From NCBI GenBank assembly GCA_026126215.1, contig JAHCJQ010000004.1, positions 1-64,000 of the forward strand: 64,000 nucleotides of DNA. Reading direction: 5' to 3'. This document shows, piece after piece, positions 36,478-45,627 of the stretch (position 1 is the stretch's first letter; every line of letters begins with the position of its first letter). This DNA comes from Alphaproteobacteria bacterium. Lineage in GTDB: Bacteria; Pseudomonadota; Alphaproteobacteria; Ferrovibrionales; Ferrovibrionaceae. Under the pieces are notes generated by a model. That model saw only the letters and a list, made by a program, of their open reading frames with translations, did no database searches and was not told the DNA's origin. Made by a program: the position numbers and the translations under genes.

Positions 36478-36503
36478 TCAGGCTCTGTCGATCAGGCTCT
36501 GTC
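36478..36503 (+). repeat. 12-bp direct repeat just before the aminotransferase start
   Basis: TCAGGCTCTGTC occurs at 36478-36489 and again at 36492-36503, separated by GA, ending directly before ATG 36504. No ribosome-binding site is visible here. Confidence 0.8.
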
Positions 36504-37724
36504 ATGGATACCGATTTCCACCGCATCAAGCGCCTGCCGCCCTACGTTTTCGAGGAAGTCAACCGGATGAAGGCCAAGGCACGGGCCGCCGGCGAGGACA
36601 TCATCGATTTCGGCATGGGCAATCCCGACATGCCGACGCCGCAGCATATCGTCGACAAGATGGTCGAGGCCGTCCGGAACCCGCGCACGCATCGCTATTC
36701 CTCATCGCGCGGCATACCGGGGCTGCGGCGGGCCATCGCCGGCTACTATGGCCGGCGCTTCGGCGTCGAGATCGATCCCGAGCGCGAGACCATCGTCACG
36801 CTTGGCTCGAAGGAGGGTCTCGCCAACCTGGCGCAGGCGATAACGGCTCCGGGCGACACGATCATCGTGCCCAATCCGTCCTATCCGATCCATCCCTTCG
36901 GATTCATAATCGCCGGCGCCAACCTGCGCCACGTGCAGATCGGCCCCGATATCGACTTCATGTCCGGCCTCTCGCGCGCCGTGCGCCATAGCGTGCCGGC
37001 GCCGGTGGCCCTGGTGGTGAGCTTTCCCGCCAACCCGACTGCGATGACGGTCGGGCTTGACTTCTACCGCGAGATCGTCGAGTTCGCGCGCCGCAGCGGC
37101 CTGTTCGTGATTTCCGACATCGCCTACTCGGAGATCTACTTCGATGGCGAGCCGCCGCCATCGATCCTGCAGGTTCCCGGCGCCAAGGATGTGGCGATCG
37201 AGTTCACCTCCCTCAGCAAAACCTACAACATGCCCGGCTGGCGCGTGGGCTTCGCCACGGGCAATGCGCGCCTCGTGCACGCGCTGACGCGCATCAAGTC
37301 CTATCTCGACTACGGTGCCTTCACGCCGATCCAGGTGGCGGCGACGGCGGCACTGAACGGCCCGCAGGACTGCGTGAGCGAGATCCGCGGCATTTACCGC
37401 CAGCGGCGCGACACGCTGATCGCCGGGCTCCGCCAGGCCGGCTGGCAGGTGCCCGCGCCGCCCGCCTCGATGTTCGCCTGGGCGCCGATACCGGAACCGT
37501 TCCGCGCGCTGGGCTCGGTCGAGTTCGCGAAGCTTTTGCTGACGGAAGCCAAGGTCGCCGTCGCGCCGGGCCTGGGCTTCGGCGAGTATGGCGACGGCCA
37601 TGTGCGCATCGCATTGGTCGAGAACGAGCACCGCATCCGCCAGGCATGCAAGAGCATCAGGCGGTTCATGGCCGATAGCGGACGGATCCTGGAACTCGCG
37701 GACCGCCGGGCGCTGGCATCCTGA
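36504..37724 (+). CDS. PLP-dependent aminotransferase (AlaC/AspC-like)
   Basis: 406 residues from ATG 36504. Fold type I class I/II aminotransferase: FGMGNPDMPTPQHIVDKM, SSRGIPGLRRAIAGYYGRRFG, the PLP Lys in SLSKTYNMPGWRVGF and the carboxylate-binding Arg near the C-terminus (GHVRIALVENEHRIRQA). Closest in style to alanine aminotransferase AlaC or LL-diaminopimelate-type enzymes. It overlaps hom by TGATG, the usual alphaproteobacterial pair, consistent with amino-acid biosynthesis. An upstream in-frame ATG at 36390 would add 38 unlikely residues. Confidence 0.88.
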   Translation: MDTDFHRIKRLPPYVFEEVNRMKAKARAAGEDIIDFGMGNPDMPTPQHIVDKMVEAVRNPRTHRYSSSRGIPGLRRAIAGYYGRRFGVEIDPERETIVTLGSKEGLANLAQAITAPGDTIIVPNPSYPIHPFGFIIAGANLRHVQIGPDIDFMSGLSRAVRHSVPAPVALVVSFPANPTAMTVGLDFYREIVEFARRSGLFVISDIAYSEIYFDGEPPPSILQVPGAKDVAIEFTSLSKTYNMPGWRVGFATGNARLVHALTRIKSYLDYGAFTPIQVAATAALNGPQDCVSEIRGIYRQRRDTLIAGLRQAGWQVPAPPASMFAWAPIPEPFRALGSVEFAKLLLTEAKVAVAPGLGFGEYGDGHVRIALVENEHRIRQACKSIRRFMADSGRILELADRRALAS

Positions 37725-39016
37725 TGAAGGCGATCAGACTGGGCATCGCCGGCCTCGGCACGGTCGGCGCCGGACTGGCAAGGCTTCTGCGCCAGCAGCA
37801 GGACCTGTTGCGCCGGCGCGCCGACGCGGCCTTTCCGATCGTCGCCGTCTCGGCCCGTGACCGCAGCAAGCCGCGCGACGCCGAACTGGGTTCGGCGCGC
37901 TGGCACGACGATCCGGTGGCGCTGGCGCACGATCCGGAGGTCGATGTGGTGGTCGAACTGATCGGCGGCGCGGGCGGCCCCGCGCTCGCTCTCGTGGAGG
38001 CTGCCATTGCTGCCGGCAAGCCGGTGGTGACCGCGAACAAGGCGATGCTGGCCGAACATGGCACGCGCCTCGCGCGCCTCGCCGAGGCGCGCGGGGTGCC
38101 CCTGCATTTCGAGGCCGCTGTCGCCGGCGGCATCCCCATCGTCAAGGCGCTGCGCGAGGGACTGGCCGGCAATCGCATCGAACGGGTTTTCGGCATCCTG
38201 AACGGTACCTGCAACTACATCCTGACCCAGATGCAGGAGAGCGGCCGCGAGTTCACGGCGGTGCTGGACGAGGCGCAGGCGCTGGGCTACGCGGAGGCGG
38301 ATCCGAGTTTCGACGTCGACGGGATCGACGCCGCGCACAAGCTCGCCATCCTCACCGCGCTTGCCTTCAACTGCCCGACCGATTTCGCCTCGGTGCATGT
38401 GGAAGGTATCCGCCATGTCAGCGCGCTCGACATCCAGTATGCGCGCGAACTTGGCTTCCGCATCAAGCTGCTGGCCATCGCCAAACGCACGCCGGAAGGG
38501 ATCGAGCAGCGGGTGCATCCCTGCATGATCGATGCGGAAGCGCCGATCGCCCATGTGGACGGCGTGTTCAATGCCGTGGTGGCCGAGGGCGACTTCGTCG
38601 ACCGCACGATGTTCTCCGGCCGCGGCGCCGGCGCCGGGCCGACGGCGTCCGCGGTGGCGGCGGACATTCTCGACATCGCCGCCGGGCGCAATGCGCCGAC
38701 ATTCGGCATGCGGGCCGACCGGCTGGAGAAGATCGCTGCCTCGCCGCTGCAGCATCATGTGGGGCGCTATTACATCCGCCTCATGGTCCAGGACCGTCCC
38801 GGCGTCATCGCCGACGTTGCGGCGGTGCTGCGCGACGAGCGCATCTCCATCGAATCGCTGCTGCAGCGCGGCCGAGCCTCGGCCGGCGAGGCGGTGCCGG
38901 TCGTGCTGATCAGTCACGAAGCCAAGGAAGCCTCGGTCAACCGCGCGCTCGCCGCCATAGCGCGTACCAGCGCGGTGATGGAGCCGCCGCGCATGATCCG
39001 CATCGAACAACTCTGA
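37724..39016 (+). CDS. hom: Homoserine dehydrogenase
   Basis: 430 residues. N-terminal Rossmann domain with GIAGLGTVGAGLARLL, the catalytic region VTANKAMLAEHG and NGTCNYILTQM, and a C-terminal ACT domain (about 350-430, RLMVQDRPGVIADVAAVL), which suggests feedback inhibition by threonine. It reduces aspartate semialdehyde to homoserine for threonine and methionine; the metY gene in this window uses an acetylated product of it. Second gene of the run ending in recJ. Confidence 0.95.
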   Translation: MKAIRLGIAGLGTVGAGLARLLRQQQDLLRRRADAAFPIVAVSARDRSKPRDAELGSARWHDDPVALAHDPEVDVVVELIGGAGGPALALVEAAIAAGKPVVTANKAMLAEHGTRLARLAEARGVPLHFEAAVAGGIPIVKALREGLAGNRIERVFGILNGTCNYILTQMQESGREFTAVLDEAQALGYAEADPSFDVDGIDAAHKLAILTALAFNCPTDFASVHVEGIRHVSALDIQYARELGFRIKLLAIAKRTPEGIEQRVHPCMIDAEAPIAHVDGVFNAVVAEGDFVDRTMFSGRGAGAGPTASAVAADILDIAAGRNAPTFGMRADRLEKIAASPLQHHVGRYYIRLMVQDRPGVIADVAAVLRDERISIESLLQRGRASAGEAVPVVLISHEAKEASVNRALAAIARTSAVMEPPRMIRIEQL

Positions 39017-39039
39017 ACGAGAGACGAACGGGGAAGAGA

Positions 39040-40002
39040 ATGGCCAAGAAGCCGTGGATGGAACGCAACCTCATTCTGGAGGCCGTGCGTGTCACGGAAG
39101 CCGCCGCCATCGCCGCGTCGCGCTGGATGGGCAGCGGCGACGAGAAATCCGCCGATCAGGCGGCGGTTGACGCCATGCGCAAGGCGCTGAACAGCATGGA
39201 TGTCGATGCCACGGTGGTGATCGGCGAGGGCGAGCGCGACGAGGCGCCGATGCTCTATATCGGCGAGAGGGTCGGGACCGGCAAGGGCACCAAGATCGAC
39301 ATCGCCCTCGATCCGCTGGAAGGAACCACGCTTACCGCCAAGGGCGGGCCGAATGCGCTGGCGGTGCTGGCTTTCGCCGAGGCCGGCGGTTTCCTCAACG
39401 CGCCCGATGTCTATATGGACAAGATCGCGGTGGGCGGCGGCCTGCCGAAGAACCTCGTCGATCTCGATGCCAGCCCGGCGGAGAACATCGCCGCCGTGGC
39501 GAAGGCAAAGAAGATCCCGGTCAGCAACGTGGTCGCCTGCATCCTCGACCGGCCGCGCCATGCCGAGCTGATCAGCGCGGTCCGCGCCTCGGGCGCGCGC
39601 GTCAAGCTCATCACCGACGGCGACGTGGCCGGCGTGATCGCCACCGCCGATCCGGCAACCGGCGTCGATATCTACATGGGGCAGGGCGGCGCGCCGGAAG
39701 GCGTGCTGGCGGCGGCGGCGCTGCGCTGCATCGGCGGCCAGATGCAGGGCCGTCTCATCTTCCGTAACGAAGACGAGCGGGGCCGCGCGGTCCGTCTCGG
39801 CATCGCGGACTTCAACCGGAAATATTCCATGACCGATCTTGCCGGCGGCGACGTGATGTTCGCCGCGACCGGCGTCACCGATGGTTCGATGCTGGAAGGC
39901 GTGCGCCGGGTGAGCGGTGGCGTCACCACGCATTCCATCGCCATGCGTTCGCATACCGGCACGGTGCGCTGGGTCAAGGCGCGGCATCGCATCAAGCTCT
40001 GA
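39040..40002 (+). CDS. glpX: Class II fructose-1,6-bisphosphatase
   Basis: 320 residues. VVIGEGERDEAPMLYIGERVG and DPLEGTTLTAKGGPNALAVLAFAE give the metal ligands of the lithium-sensitive class II enzymes, and GGAPEGVLAAAALRCIGGQMQGRL is the conserved C-terminal segment. It dephosphorylates fructose-1,6-bisphosphate in gluconeogenesis. It lies 23 bases after hom and 7 bases before recJ, an order common in alphaproteobacteria. Confidence 0.95.
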   Translation: MAKKPWMERNLILEAVRVTEAAAIAASRWMGSGDEKSADQAAVDAMRKALNSMDVDATVVIGEGERDEAPMLYIGERVGTGKGTKIDIALDPLEGTTLTAKGGPNALAVLAFAEAGGFLNAPDVYMDKIAVGGGLPKNLVDLDASPAENIAAVAKAKKIPVSNVVACILDRPRHAELISAVRASGARVKLITDGDVAGVIATADPATGVDIYMGQGGAPEGVLAAAALRCIGGQMQGRLIFRNEDERGRAVRLGIADFNRKYSMTDLAGGDVMFAATGVTDGSMLEGVRRVSGGVTTHSIAMRSHTGTVRWVKARHRIKL

Positions 40003-40009
40003 AGGACAG

Positions 40010-41785
40010 ATGGACGCGGAGACGGCGCGGGCTTTCCTTGGTATCGAACGTTCGCTGACCGGACGGCGCTGGCGCGCGCGCGCGGAGAACGAGCGCCTTG
40101 CCATGGCCATCGCGCAGCGTCTCGGTCTGCCGGAACTGGTCGGCCGGCTGCTGGCCGGACGCGACGTATCGCTCGAGGATTGCGAACGTTATCTCGATCC
40201 GACGCTCCGCGACCATTTGCCGGACCCCTCGCGCTTCGTCGACATGGACCGCGCGGCAACGCGCCTGGCGCGGGCTGTGCTGGATGGGGAGCGCATCGGC
40301 ATTTTCGGCGATTACGACGTGGATGGCGCCACCTCGACGGCGCTGCTGGGCCGTTATCTCCGCACGCTGGACCGGGAACCGCTGATCCATATTCCCGACC
40401 GCCTGCGCGAGGGCTACGGGCCGAACACCCCGGCGTTGCTTGCGCTCGGCGCGAAGGGCGCGCGCGTCGTGGTCACGGTCGATTGCGGGACCTTGAGCTT
40501 CGAGCCGCTGGCCCGCGCCCGCGCCGCCGGGATCGACGTCATCGTTGCCGATCATCATCTGGCCGAAGCGGCATTGCCCGAGGCGGCGGCCATCGTCAAT
40601 CCAAACCGGCTCGACGATGCCTCCGGCGCGCGTCAGCTTGCCGCTGTCGGCGTCGTCTTCCTGCTGGCGGTCGCGGTCAATCGCGAATTGCGCGCGGCCG
40701 GCTTCTTCGCCAGCCGGGACGAGCCCGATCTGCGGCACCTGCTCGATCTCGTCGCCCTCGGCACCGTGGCGGACGTGGTGCCGCTCACCGGCGTCAACCG
40801 CGCGCTCGTCGCCCAGGGGCTCAGGGTGCTGGCCCGGCGCGCCAATGCGGGTCTTGCCGCGCTCTGCGACGTGGCCGGCCTGGATGAGCCGCCGGGGGCT
40901 TATCACCTGGGCTTCCTGCTGGGGCCGCGGGTCAATGCGGGCGGGCGGGTCGGGCGCGCCGATCTCGGAGCCCGGCTGCTCATGACCGACGATGCGCAGG
41001 AGGCCCGGTCGATCGCCGCCGAACTGAACCGGCTGAACGCGGAACGCCAGTCGATCGAGGCCATTGTGCTCGAGGATGCCATCGCGGCGGCAGGCGTGCC
41101 GGCGGCGGGCGAGCCGCTCGTCATGGTGGCGCGCGAGGGCTGGCACCCGGGCGTCATCGGCATCGTGGCGGCGCGGCTCAAGGAGCGCTTCGAGCGGCCG
41201 GCCATCGTGGTCGCGCTGGAAGGCGGGCTGGGCAAGGGCTCGGGCCGTTCGGTGCCGGGCGTCGATCTCGGCGCGGCGGTGACGGCGGCGCGACAGGCGG
41301 GCTTTCTGGTCAATGGTGGCGGCCATGCCATGGCGGCCGGCCTGACGGTGCGAGCCGAGGCGCTGGCGCCGCTCCGGGAGTTTCTGGCGGAACGCCTGGC
41401 CGGGCCGATGGCGCATCGCGCCGGCCGCGCCTCGCTCGGGCTCGACGGGGCGATCAGCGTGCGCGGCGCCAATGCCGAACTGCTCGAAGTGCTGGAGCGG
41501 GCCGGCCCCTATGGTGCGGGGCACCCGGAGCCGCGCCTGGCGCTCACCTCCTGCCGGGTCGTGAATGCCGGCGTGGTCGGCGAGCGGCATGTGCGCTGCT
41601 TCCTGACCGGGGCGGACGGCGCGCGGATCAAGGCCATCGCCTTCCGCGCCATCGACAACGGCCTGGGCGAGGCGCTGCTCGGTGCCGCCGGCGCCAGCCT
41701 CCATGTTGCGGGAACACTGCGCGCCGACTGGTGGCGGGGCGAGCGCCGGATCCAGTTCGTGATCGAGGATGCCGCCCGCCTCTGA
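40010..41785 (+). CDS. recJ: Single-stranded-DNA-specific exonuclease RecJ
   Basis: 591 residues from ATG 40010, 7 bases after glpX. The DHH domain has IFGDYDVDGATSTALL and IVADHHLAEAALPEA; the DHHA1 domain has VNGGGHAMAAGLTV; an OB-like C-terminal region follows (about 480-590). RecJ degrades single-stranded DNA 5' to 3' in recombination and repair. Complete. Confidence 0.95.
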   Translation: MDAETARAFLGIERSLTGRRWRARAENERLAMAIAQRLGLPELVGRLLAGRDVSLEDCERYLDPTLRDHLPDPSRFVDMDRAATRLARAVLDGERIGIFGDYDVDGATSTALLGRYLRTLDREPLIHIPDRLREGYGPNTPALLALGAKGARVVVTVDCGTLSFEPLARARAAGIDVIVADHHLAEAALPEAAAIVNPNRLDDASGARQLAAVGVVFLLAVAVNRELRAAGFFASRDEPDLRHLLDLVALGTVADVVPLTGVNRALVAQGLRVLARRANAGLAALCDVAGLDEPPGAYHLGFLLGPRVNAGGRVGRADLGARLLMTDDAQEARSIAAELNRLNAERQSIEAIVLEDAIAAAGVPAAGEPLVMVAREGWHPGVIGIVAARLKERFERPAIVVALEGGLGKGSGRSVPGVDLGAAVTAARQAGFLVNGGGHAMAAGLTVRAEALAPLREFLAERLAGPMAHRAGRASLGLDGAISVRGANAELLEVLERAGPYGAGHPEPRLALTSCRVVNAGVVGERHVRCFLTGADGARIKAIAFRAIDNGLGEALLGAAGASLHVAGTLRADWWRGERRIQFVIEDAARL

Positions 41786-41824
41786 CCAGGGCGGCGCCTG
41801 GCTGGCCGGATTCGGCTTTCGCGC

Positions 41825-41853
41825 TTGCCTTTTGCGGCTTCTGCCGATACATC
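41825..41853 (+). promoter_or_regulatory. Candidate sigma70 promoter for tRNA-Glu
   Basis: TTGCCT at 41825-41830, a 17-base spacer and TACATC at 41848-41853, so transcription would begin some 10 bases before the tRNA. Confidence 0.4.
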
Positions 41854-41870
41854 GATGCCACCTTCGGCCC

Positions 41871-41946
41871 GACCCCATCGTCTAGAGGCCTAGGACGTCA
41901 CCCTTTCACGGTGAAGACACGGGTTCGACTCCCGTTGGGGTCGCCA
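41871..41946 (+). tRNA. tRNA-Glu (anticodon TTC)
   Basis: 76 bases including encoded CCA. The acceptor stem GACCCCA pairs perfectly with TGGGGTC. The anticodon stem TCACC/GGTGA closes the loop CTTTCAC, with anticodon TTC at 41905-41907. The T arm contains GGTTCGACTCC and the D arm is short, as in bacterial tRNA-Glu. It also serves heme synthesis through glutamyl-tRNA in organisms with that route. Confidence 0.97.
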
Positions 41947-41972
41947 GTTTTGGACGCGCTTTCTAAAACTGG
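41944..41972. repeat. 8-bp inverted repeat spanning the tRNA-Glu 3' end
   Basis: CCAGTTTT (41944-41951) and AAAACTGG (41965-41972) are perfectly inverted around 13 bases. The left arm begins with the CCA end of the tRNA. It may be a weak terminator, or the remains of an integration site. No integrase is present. Confidence 0.5.
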
Positions 41973-42113
41973 AAAATGAAACAATGCTTTGCCGGTTGAT
42001 TCTTCTGCATTTCCCTGACATGAGCCTGTTGACCTAGGTCATGGAAGGGAAGCGGGCGCCGGGTTAGGTATCTGCCAGTCCGAAGCCCCAATTCATGCCG
42101 GAGGAAACCCGCC

Positions 42114-42569
42114 ATGCCGGTTCGCCGCAAGCGCCGCCTGATCGTCGTGTTCGATGGTGCCGTCGCCAGGCTGCTCGAACAGGAGCCCAAGGGCTTCCGC
42201 GAGATCGGGACCCTCAAATCCGATGCGTCCCACAAGCCATCGCGCGAGGTCTTCGCCGACCGCCCGACCAAGGGCGCCGACCGGGCCACCGGCCGGCGTT
42301 TCGGCATCCAGGCAAAGAGCGATCCGCAGCGCGAAGCCAAGCGCGAGTTCGCCGCCAGCCTCGCCGCGCGGCTCGATGCCGAGGCCTCGGGTGGCAAGGG
42401 GCTGGACGGCATCGTCCTCGTCGCGGCGCCGCGCAGCCTCGGCGATCTGCGTCGCTGTATCGGCCGCCCCACCATGGCACTTGTCGAGGCGCAGTTCGCC
42501 AAGGACCTGACCAAGGAGCCGAAGCTCGCGCTGGCCAACCATCTCAGCCGCATGCTTGCAGCCCGCTGA
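42114..42569 (+). CDS. Host-attachment family protein
   Basis: 151 residues, complete. The N-terminus RRLIVVFDGAVARLLEQEPKGFREIGTL, the middle DRATGRRFGIQAKSDPQREAKREFAASLAARL and GLDGIVLVAAPRSLGDLRRCI match the proteobacterial family named from Agrobacterium attachment to plant cells. The family resembles ribosome-associated/eRF1-like domains and its real function is unclear. GGAGGAAA at 42099-42107 supports the start. No signal peptide. Confidence 0.85.
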   Translation: MPVRRKRRLIVVFDGAVARLLEQEPKGFREIGTLKSDASHKPSREVFADRPTKGADRATGRRFGIQAKSDPQREAKREFAASLAARLDAEASGGKGLDGIVLVAAPRSLGDLRRCIGRPTMALVEAQFAKDLTKEPKLALANHLSRMLAAR

Positions 42570-42591
42570 GCGCGGCGGACCAGCCAGCCGG

Positions 42592-44106
42592 ATGTTGCGG
42601 CACCTGCTCCTCCTCGCATGGCTGTTGGTGGTGGCCATGCTGCTCCCGCTTCCCGTCGCCGCCCCGGGCTTCGCGGCTGCGGCGGTGGGCTGCGCCGTGA
42701 TGCCATCCCAGCTCGCCGCCGCGCCTCAGCCGGCCGCACCCAGGCCGACCGCCGGACTGCCGGATCTGTCTGCACGAGACCTGGCGGAGCTGCGCGCGGC
42801 CGTGGCCGCAGCCGGCACCCATGGCCTCGATCCGCGCGACTATCCGTTGCCGGAGAGCGGCGGCGGCGGGTCCGCCGGCGGTGCGCTGGCGCTACGCCTC
42901 GCGAGCGATCTGCGCGATGGCAGGATCGCACCGGCAGAGGGTGATCCGCGCTGGTATCTGACCGAACAGCGCGAGCCACTCTCGAGCGGGCTTTCGCCGG
43001 CGCTGGCTTCGGGGCGGCTCGCCTCCTTTCTCGAGGATCAGGTACCGCCCCATGCGGAGTACCGCGCCCTTCGGGGGGCGCTGGCACGGCTCGGTCAAGG
43101 CGGCGCGTTGACCCCGGTCGCGCCCGGGGCGGAGATCGTTCCCTGGTCGGCCGATCCGCGCTGGCCCGACGTGATCTCGCGCCTCATGCAGGAGGGCCAT
43201 CTGGCGCCTGCCGCGCGGGATGAGCCGGCGGCGGTGGCGCAGGCGATCCGGGATTTTCAGCGCGCGCAGGGCCTGGCGACGGACGGGCGGATCGGTCCGC
43301 GCACGCTCGCCGCGCTGGGCGAGAGCCGGGAGATGCGTCGGGCGCGCATCGTCGCCAATATGGAACGCTGGCGGTGGATGCCCCGGCAGATACCGCGATA
43401 CCACGTCATGGCGAGCGTGGCGGAACAGTCCCTCCGCGTGGTCGAGGACGGCACGGTCCGGCTCGCCATGCCGGTGGTGGTCGGGCGGGTCGCGACGCCG
43501 ACGCCAAGCTTTTCGGCCCGCATCTCGGGCCTGGTGATCAATCCGGCCTGGAACATCCCGACCGGCATCGCCCGCAACGAAATCCTGCCGCGGCTGCGGC
43601 GCGATCCGGCCTACCTCGCGAAGCACGGGATGCGCCTGCTGAACGGCCCGCCGGACGATCCGCATGGCCTCGGCATCGACTGGCGGGCCTTGCCGTCCGG
43701 GCGGTTTCCCTACCTGCTCCAGCAGGTGCCCGGGCCGGCCAATCCGCTGGGCGCGGTCCGCTTCGACATGCCGAACCCGCACGACATCTTCCTGCACGAC
43801 ACGCCACTGCGTGCCGCCTTCGCGCGGCAGGACCGGGCGCTGAGCCATGGCTGCGTGCGCCTGTCCGATGCGGCCGCACTGGCGGAACTGCTGGCGGGAC
43901 TGCCACCTGGCGCCTTCGCGGACCTGCTGGCGGAGGCACGCGCGCGTGGCGCCAGCGAGAATCGCCCCCTGGCGCGCGCAGTTCCGGTCTTCGTCGTCTA
44001 CCTCACTGCCTTTGCCGACGAGGCAGGGCAAATTCGCTTCGCCCCCGATATCTATGGACGCGACGCAAGGCTCATGGCGGCGCTGGACGCGCGCGCCCGA
44101 CCCTGA
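42592..44106 (+). CDS. L,D-transpeptidase with peptidoglycan-binding domain (YcbB/LdtD-like)
   Basis: 504 residues from ATG 42592. A signal peptide or N-terminal anchor (MLRHLLLLAWLLVVAMLL) leads to an N-terminal region, a peptidoglycan-binding domain near 215-245 (QAIRDFQRAQGLATDGRIGPRTLAALG) and a YkuD catalytic domain near 270-440 ending in the motif SHGCVRLSDAAALAELL with the active-site Cys. Such enzymes make 3-3 crosslinks in the wall. It is followed 42 bases later by a YcbK-type protein, the same pair as ycbB-ycbK in enterobacteria. Confidence 0.9.
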   Translation: MLRHLLLLAWLLVVAMLLPLPVAAPGFAAAAVGCAVMPSQLAAAPQPAAPRPTAGLPDLSARDLAELRAAVAAAGTHGLDPRDYPLPESGGGGSAGGALALRLASDLRDGRIAPAEGDPRWYLTEQREPLSSGLSPALASGRLASFLEDQVPPHAEYRALRGALARLGQGGALTPVAPGAEIVPWSADPRWPDVISRLMQEGHLAPAARDEPAAVAQAIRDFQRAQGLATDGRIGPRTLAALGESREMRRARIVANMERWRWMPRQIPRYHVMASVAEQSLRVVEDGTVRLAMPVVVGRVATPTPSFSARISGLVINPAWNIPTGIARNEILPRLRRDPAYLAKHGMRLLNGPPDDPHGLGIDWRALPSGRFPYLLQQVPGPANPLGAVRFDMPNPHDIFLHDTPLRAAFARQDRALSHGCVRLSDAAALAELLAGLPPGAFADLLAEARARGASENRPLARAVPVFVVYLTAFADEAGQIRFAPDIYGRDARLMAALDARARP

Positions 44107-44148
44107 TATCAGCCTCGCGAGGGGTCTGGTCAGGATGCAGGAAAGCCG

Positions 44149-44718
44149 ATGACAAACGAGCACAACCCCCGGGTTTCGCGGCGCGGCCTGCTGGGGATGG
44201 CGCTGGCGGTTGCCGGCGGCGGATTACTGATGTCCGCCCCGTTTCGCCCGGCACAGGCGGCCATTCCCAGGCCTTCGCCGCGTGCGATTGCCTTCGAGAA
44301 CATGCATACGGGCGAGCGACTGGAACTCACCTATTGGCGCGATGGGGCGGCGCTGCCCGACGCGATGCGCCGGATCGACCATCTGTTCCGCGACCACCGA
44401 GCCAATGCCGTGCACGGCATCGCGCCGCAACTGATCGATCTCCTGCATGATCTGCGCATGGCGCTCGACAGCCGGGCGCCGCTGCAGATCATCTCCGGCT
44501 ACCGCTCGCCCGGCACCAATGCAAGCCTTGCGAAGGCGAGCGCCGGAGTGGCCACGGGCAGCCTGCATATGCGCGGCATGGCGGTGGATATCCGTCTGCC
44601 AGGGTGCGATATGGCCGCGGTGCGGGATGCCGCCATCGCGCTCGGCCGCGGCGGCGTCGGATTCTATCCGCGCTCCGATTTTGTGCATGTCGATATCGGG
44701 CGCGTTCGGCGCTGGTAG
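44149..44718 (+). CDS. DUF882/YcbK-type M15 peptidase-like protein
   Basis: 189 residues with a twin-arginine signal (VSRRGLLGMALAVAGGGLL). The zinc-peptidase-like fold shows SGYRSPGTNASL, the His/Asp pair of SLHMRGMAVDI and the second His of DFVHVDIG, matching the M15A/DUF882 family. Exported, probably by Tat, to act on peptidoglycan. The partner transpeptidase gene is immediately upstream, so both belong to wall remodelling. Confidence 0.88.
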   Translation: MTNEHNPRVSRRGLLGMALAVAGGGLLMSAPFRPAQAAIPRPSPRAIAFENMHTGERLELTYWRDGAALPDAMRRIDHLFRDHRANAVHGIAPQLIDLLHDLRMALDSRAPLQIISGYRSPGTNASLAKASAGVATGSLHMRGMAVDIRLPGCDMAAVRDAAIALGRGGVGFYPRSDFVHVDIGRVRRW

Positions 44719-44733
44719 GCGCCGCCGGCAGCT

Positions 44734-45627
44734 TCATCCGCTGCCGGGCGCTCCGAGAAACTCGATGAGCGCCGCGAGGAACGCATCGAGCCGGTCGTGA
44801 TGGACCCAGTGCCCGGCGCCGGCGAAACTCACCACCCGGGCGTTCGGAAAATGCGCGGCGCGACCATCGGCCAGCGGGTTCGAGGCCCAGCTTTCATCGC
44901 CATAGACCAGCAGGGTCGGACAGGCGATGCGTGCCCAGAGTTCCTCGATCTCGCGGCGCGTCATGTCATAGGGCGGCCAGGCACGGACATAGTTGTCGAA
45001 CTTCCAGCTATAGGTCCCGTCCTCGTTCTGGGCCACGCCATGGCGCGTCAGGTGCAGGGCCTGTTCCGCCGAGAGATGGCGGTTCTCCTCGCGCATGCGG
45101 GCCAGCGCCTCGTCGAGGCTGGCATAGCGACGCGGCGCGCGGGCCGATAGCGCCCGCACTTCCTCGATCCAGTCGCGCATGCGCCGGTCGATGCCGCGCC
45201 CGGCCTGTTCCGCCTGGGCCTTGGGCGAGGGACCAAGCCCCTCGATGGCCACCAGCTTGCGCACATTCTCGGGATAGATCCCCGCATAGCGGAGCGCGAT
45301 GTTGCCGCCAAGCGAATGGCCGACCAGGGTCAACGGTGCCAGCCGCTGCTGATGCACCAGCTGGGCCAGATCGTAGATATAGGCGGCCATGGTGTAGCTG
45401 CCGTCCGGCGAGTGCTGGCTGTCGCCATGGCCGCGCAGGTCGGGCGCGATGACGTGCCAGTCCCGGCGCAGGCAGGCCGCGATCCAGTCCCAGTTCCTGG
45501 AGTGATCGCGCGTGCCATGCAGCAGAAGCAGCGGCGGCGCCTGTTCGTTGCCCCAGTCGACATAATGCAAACGCAGCCGCTGGGAGTAGTAGCTCCGCGA
45601 GACCGGTCCTGGGGTGTCGTCGTTCAT
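44734..45627 (-). CDS. Alpha/beta-hydrolase
   Basis: 297 residues from ATG 45627; the frame is open upstream, but homologues begin near SYYSQRLRLHYVDWGN. LLLLHGTRDHSRNWDW holds the oxyanion residues, the nucleophile elbow is LVGHSLGGNIALRYAGI with Ser, and the His is in GAGHWVHHDRLDAFLAAL. Cytoplasmic esterase or lipase of unknown substrate. It ends 15 bases from the convergent YcbK-type gene. Confidence 0.87.
   Translation of the reverse strand: MNDDTPGPVSRSYYSQRLRLHYVDWGNEQAPPLLLLHGTRDHSRNWDWIAACLRRDWHVIAPDLRGHGDSQHSPDGSYTMAAYIYDLAQLVHQQRLAPLTLVGHSLGGNIALRYAGIYPENVRKLVAIEGLGPSPKAQAEQAGRGIDRRMRDWIEEVRALSARAPRRYASLDEALARMREENRHLSAEQALHLTRHGVAQNEDGTYSWKFDNYVRAWPPYDMTRREIEELWARIACPTLLVYGDESWASNPLADGRAAHFPNARVVSFAGAGHWVHHDRLDAFLAALIEFLGAPGSG

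Noticed and set aside
39992-41878. 628-residue minus-strand open frame over recJ
   Set aside because: It is a shadow of recJ, whose DHH and DHHA1 motifs are unmistakable on the plus strand.
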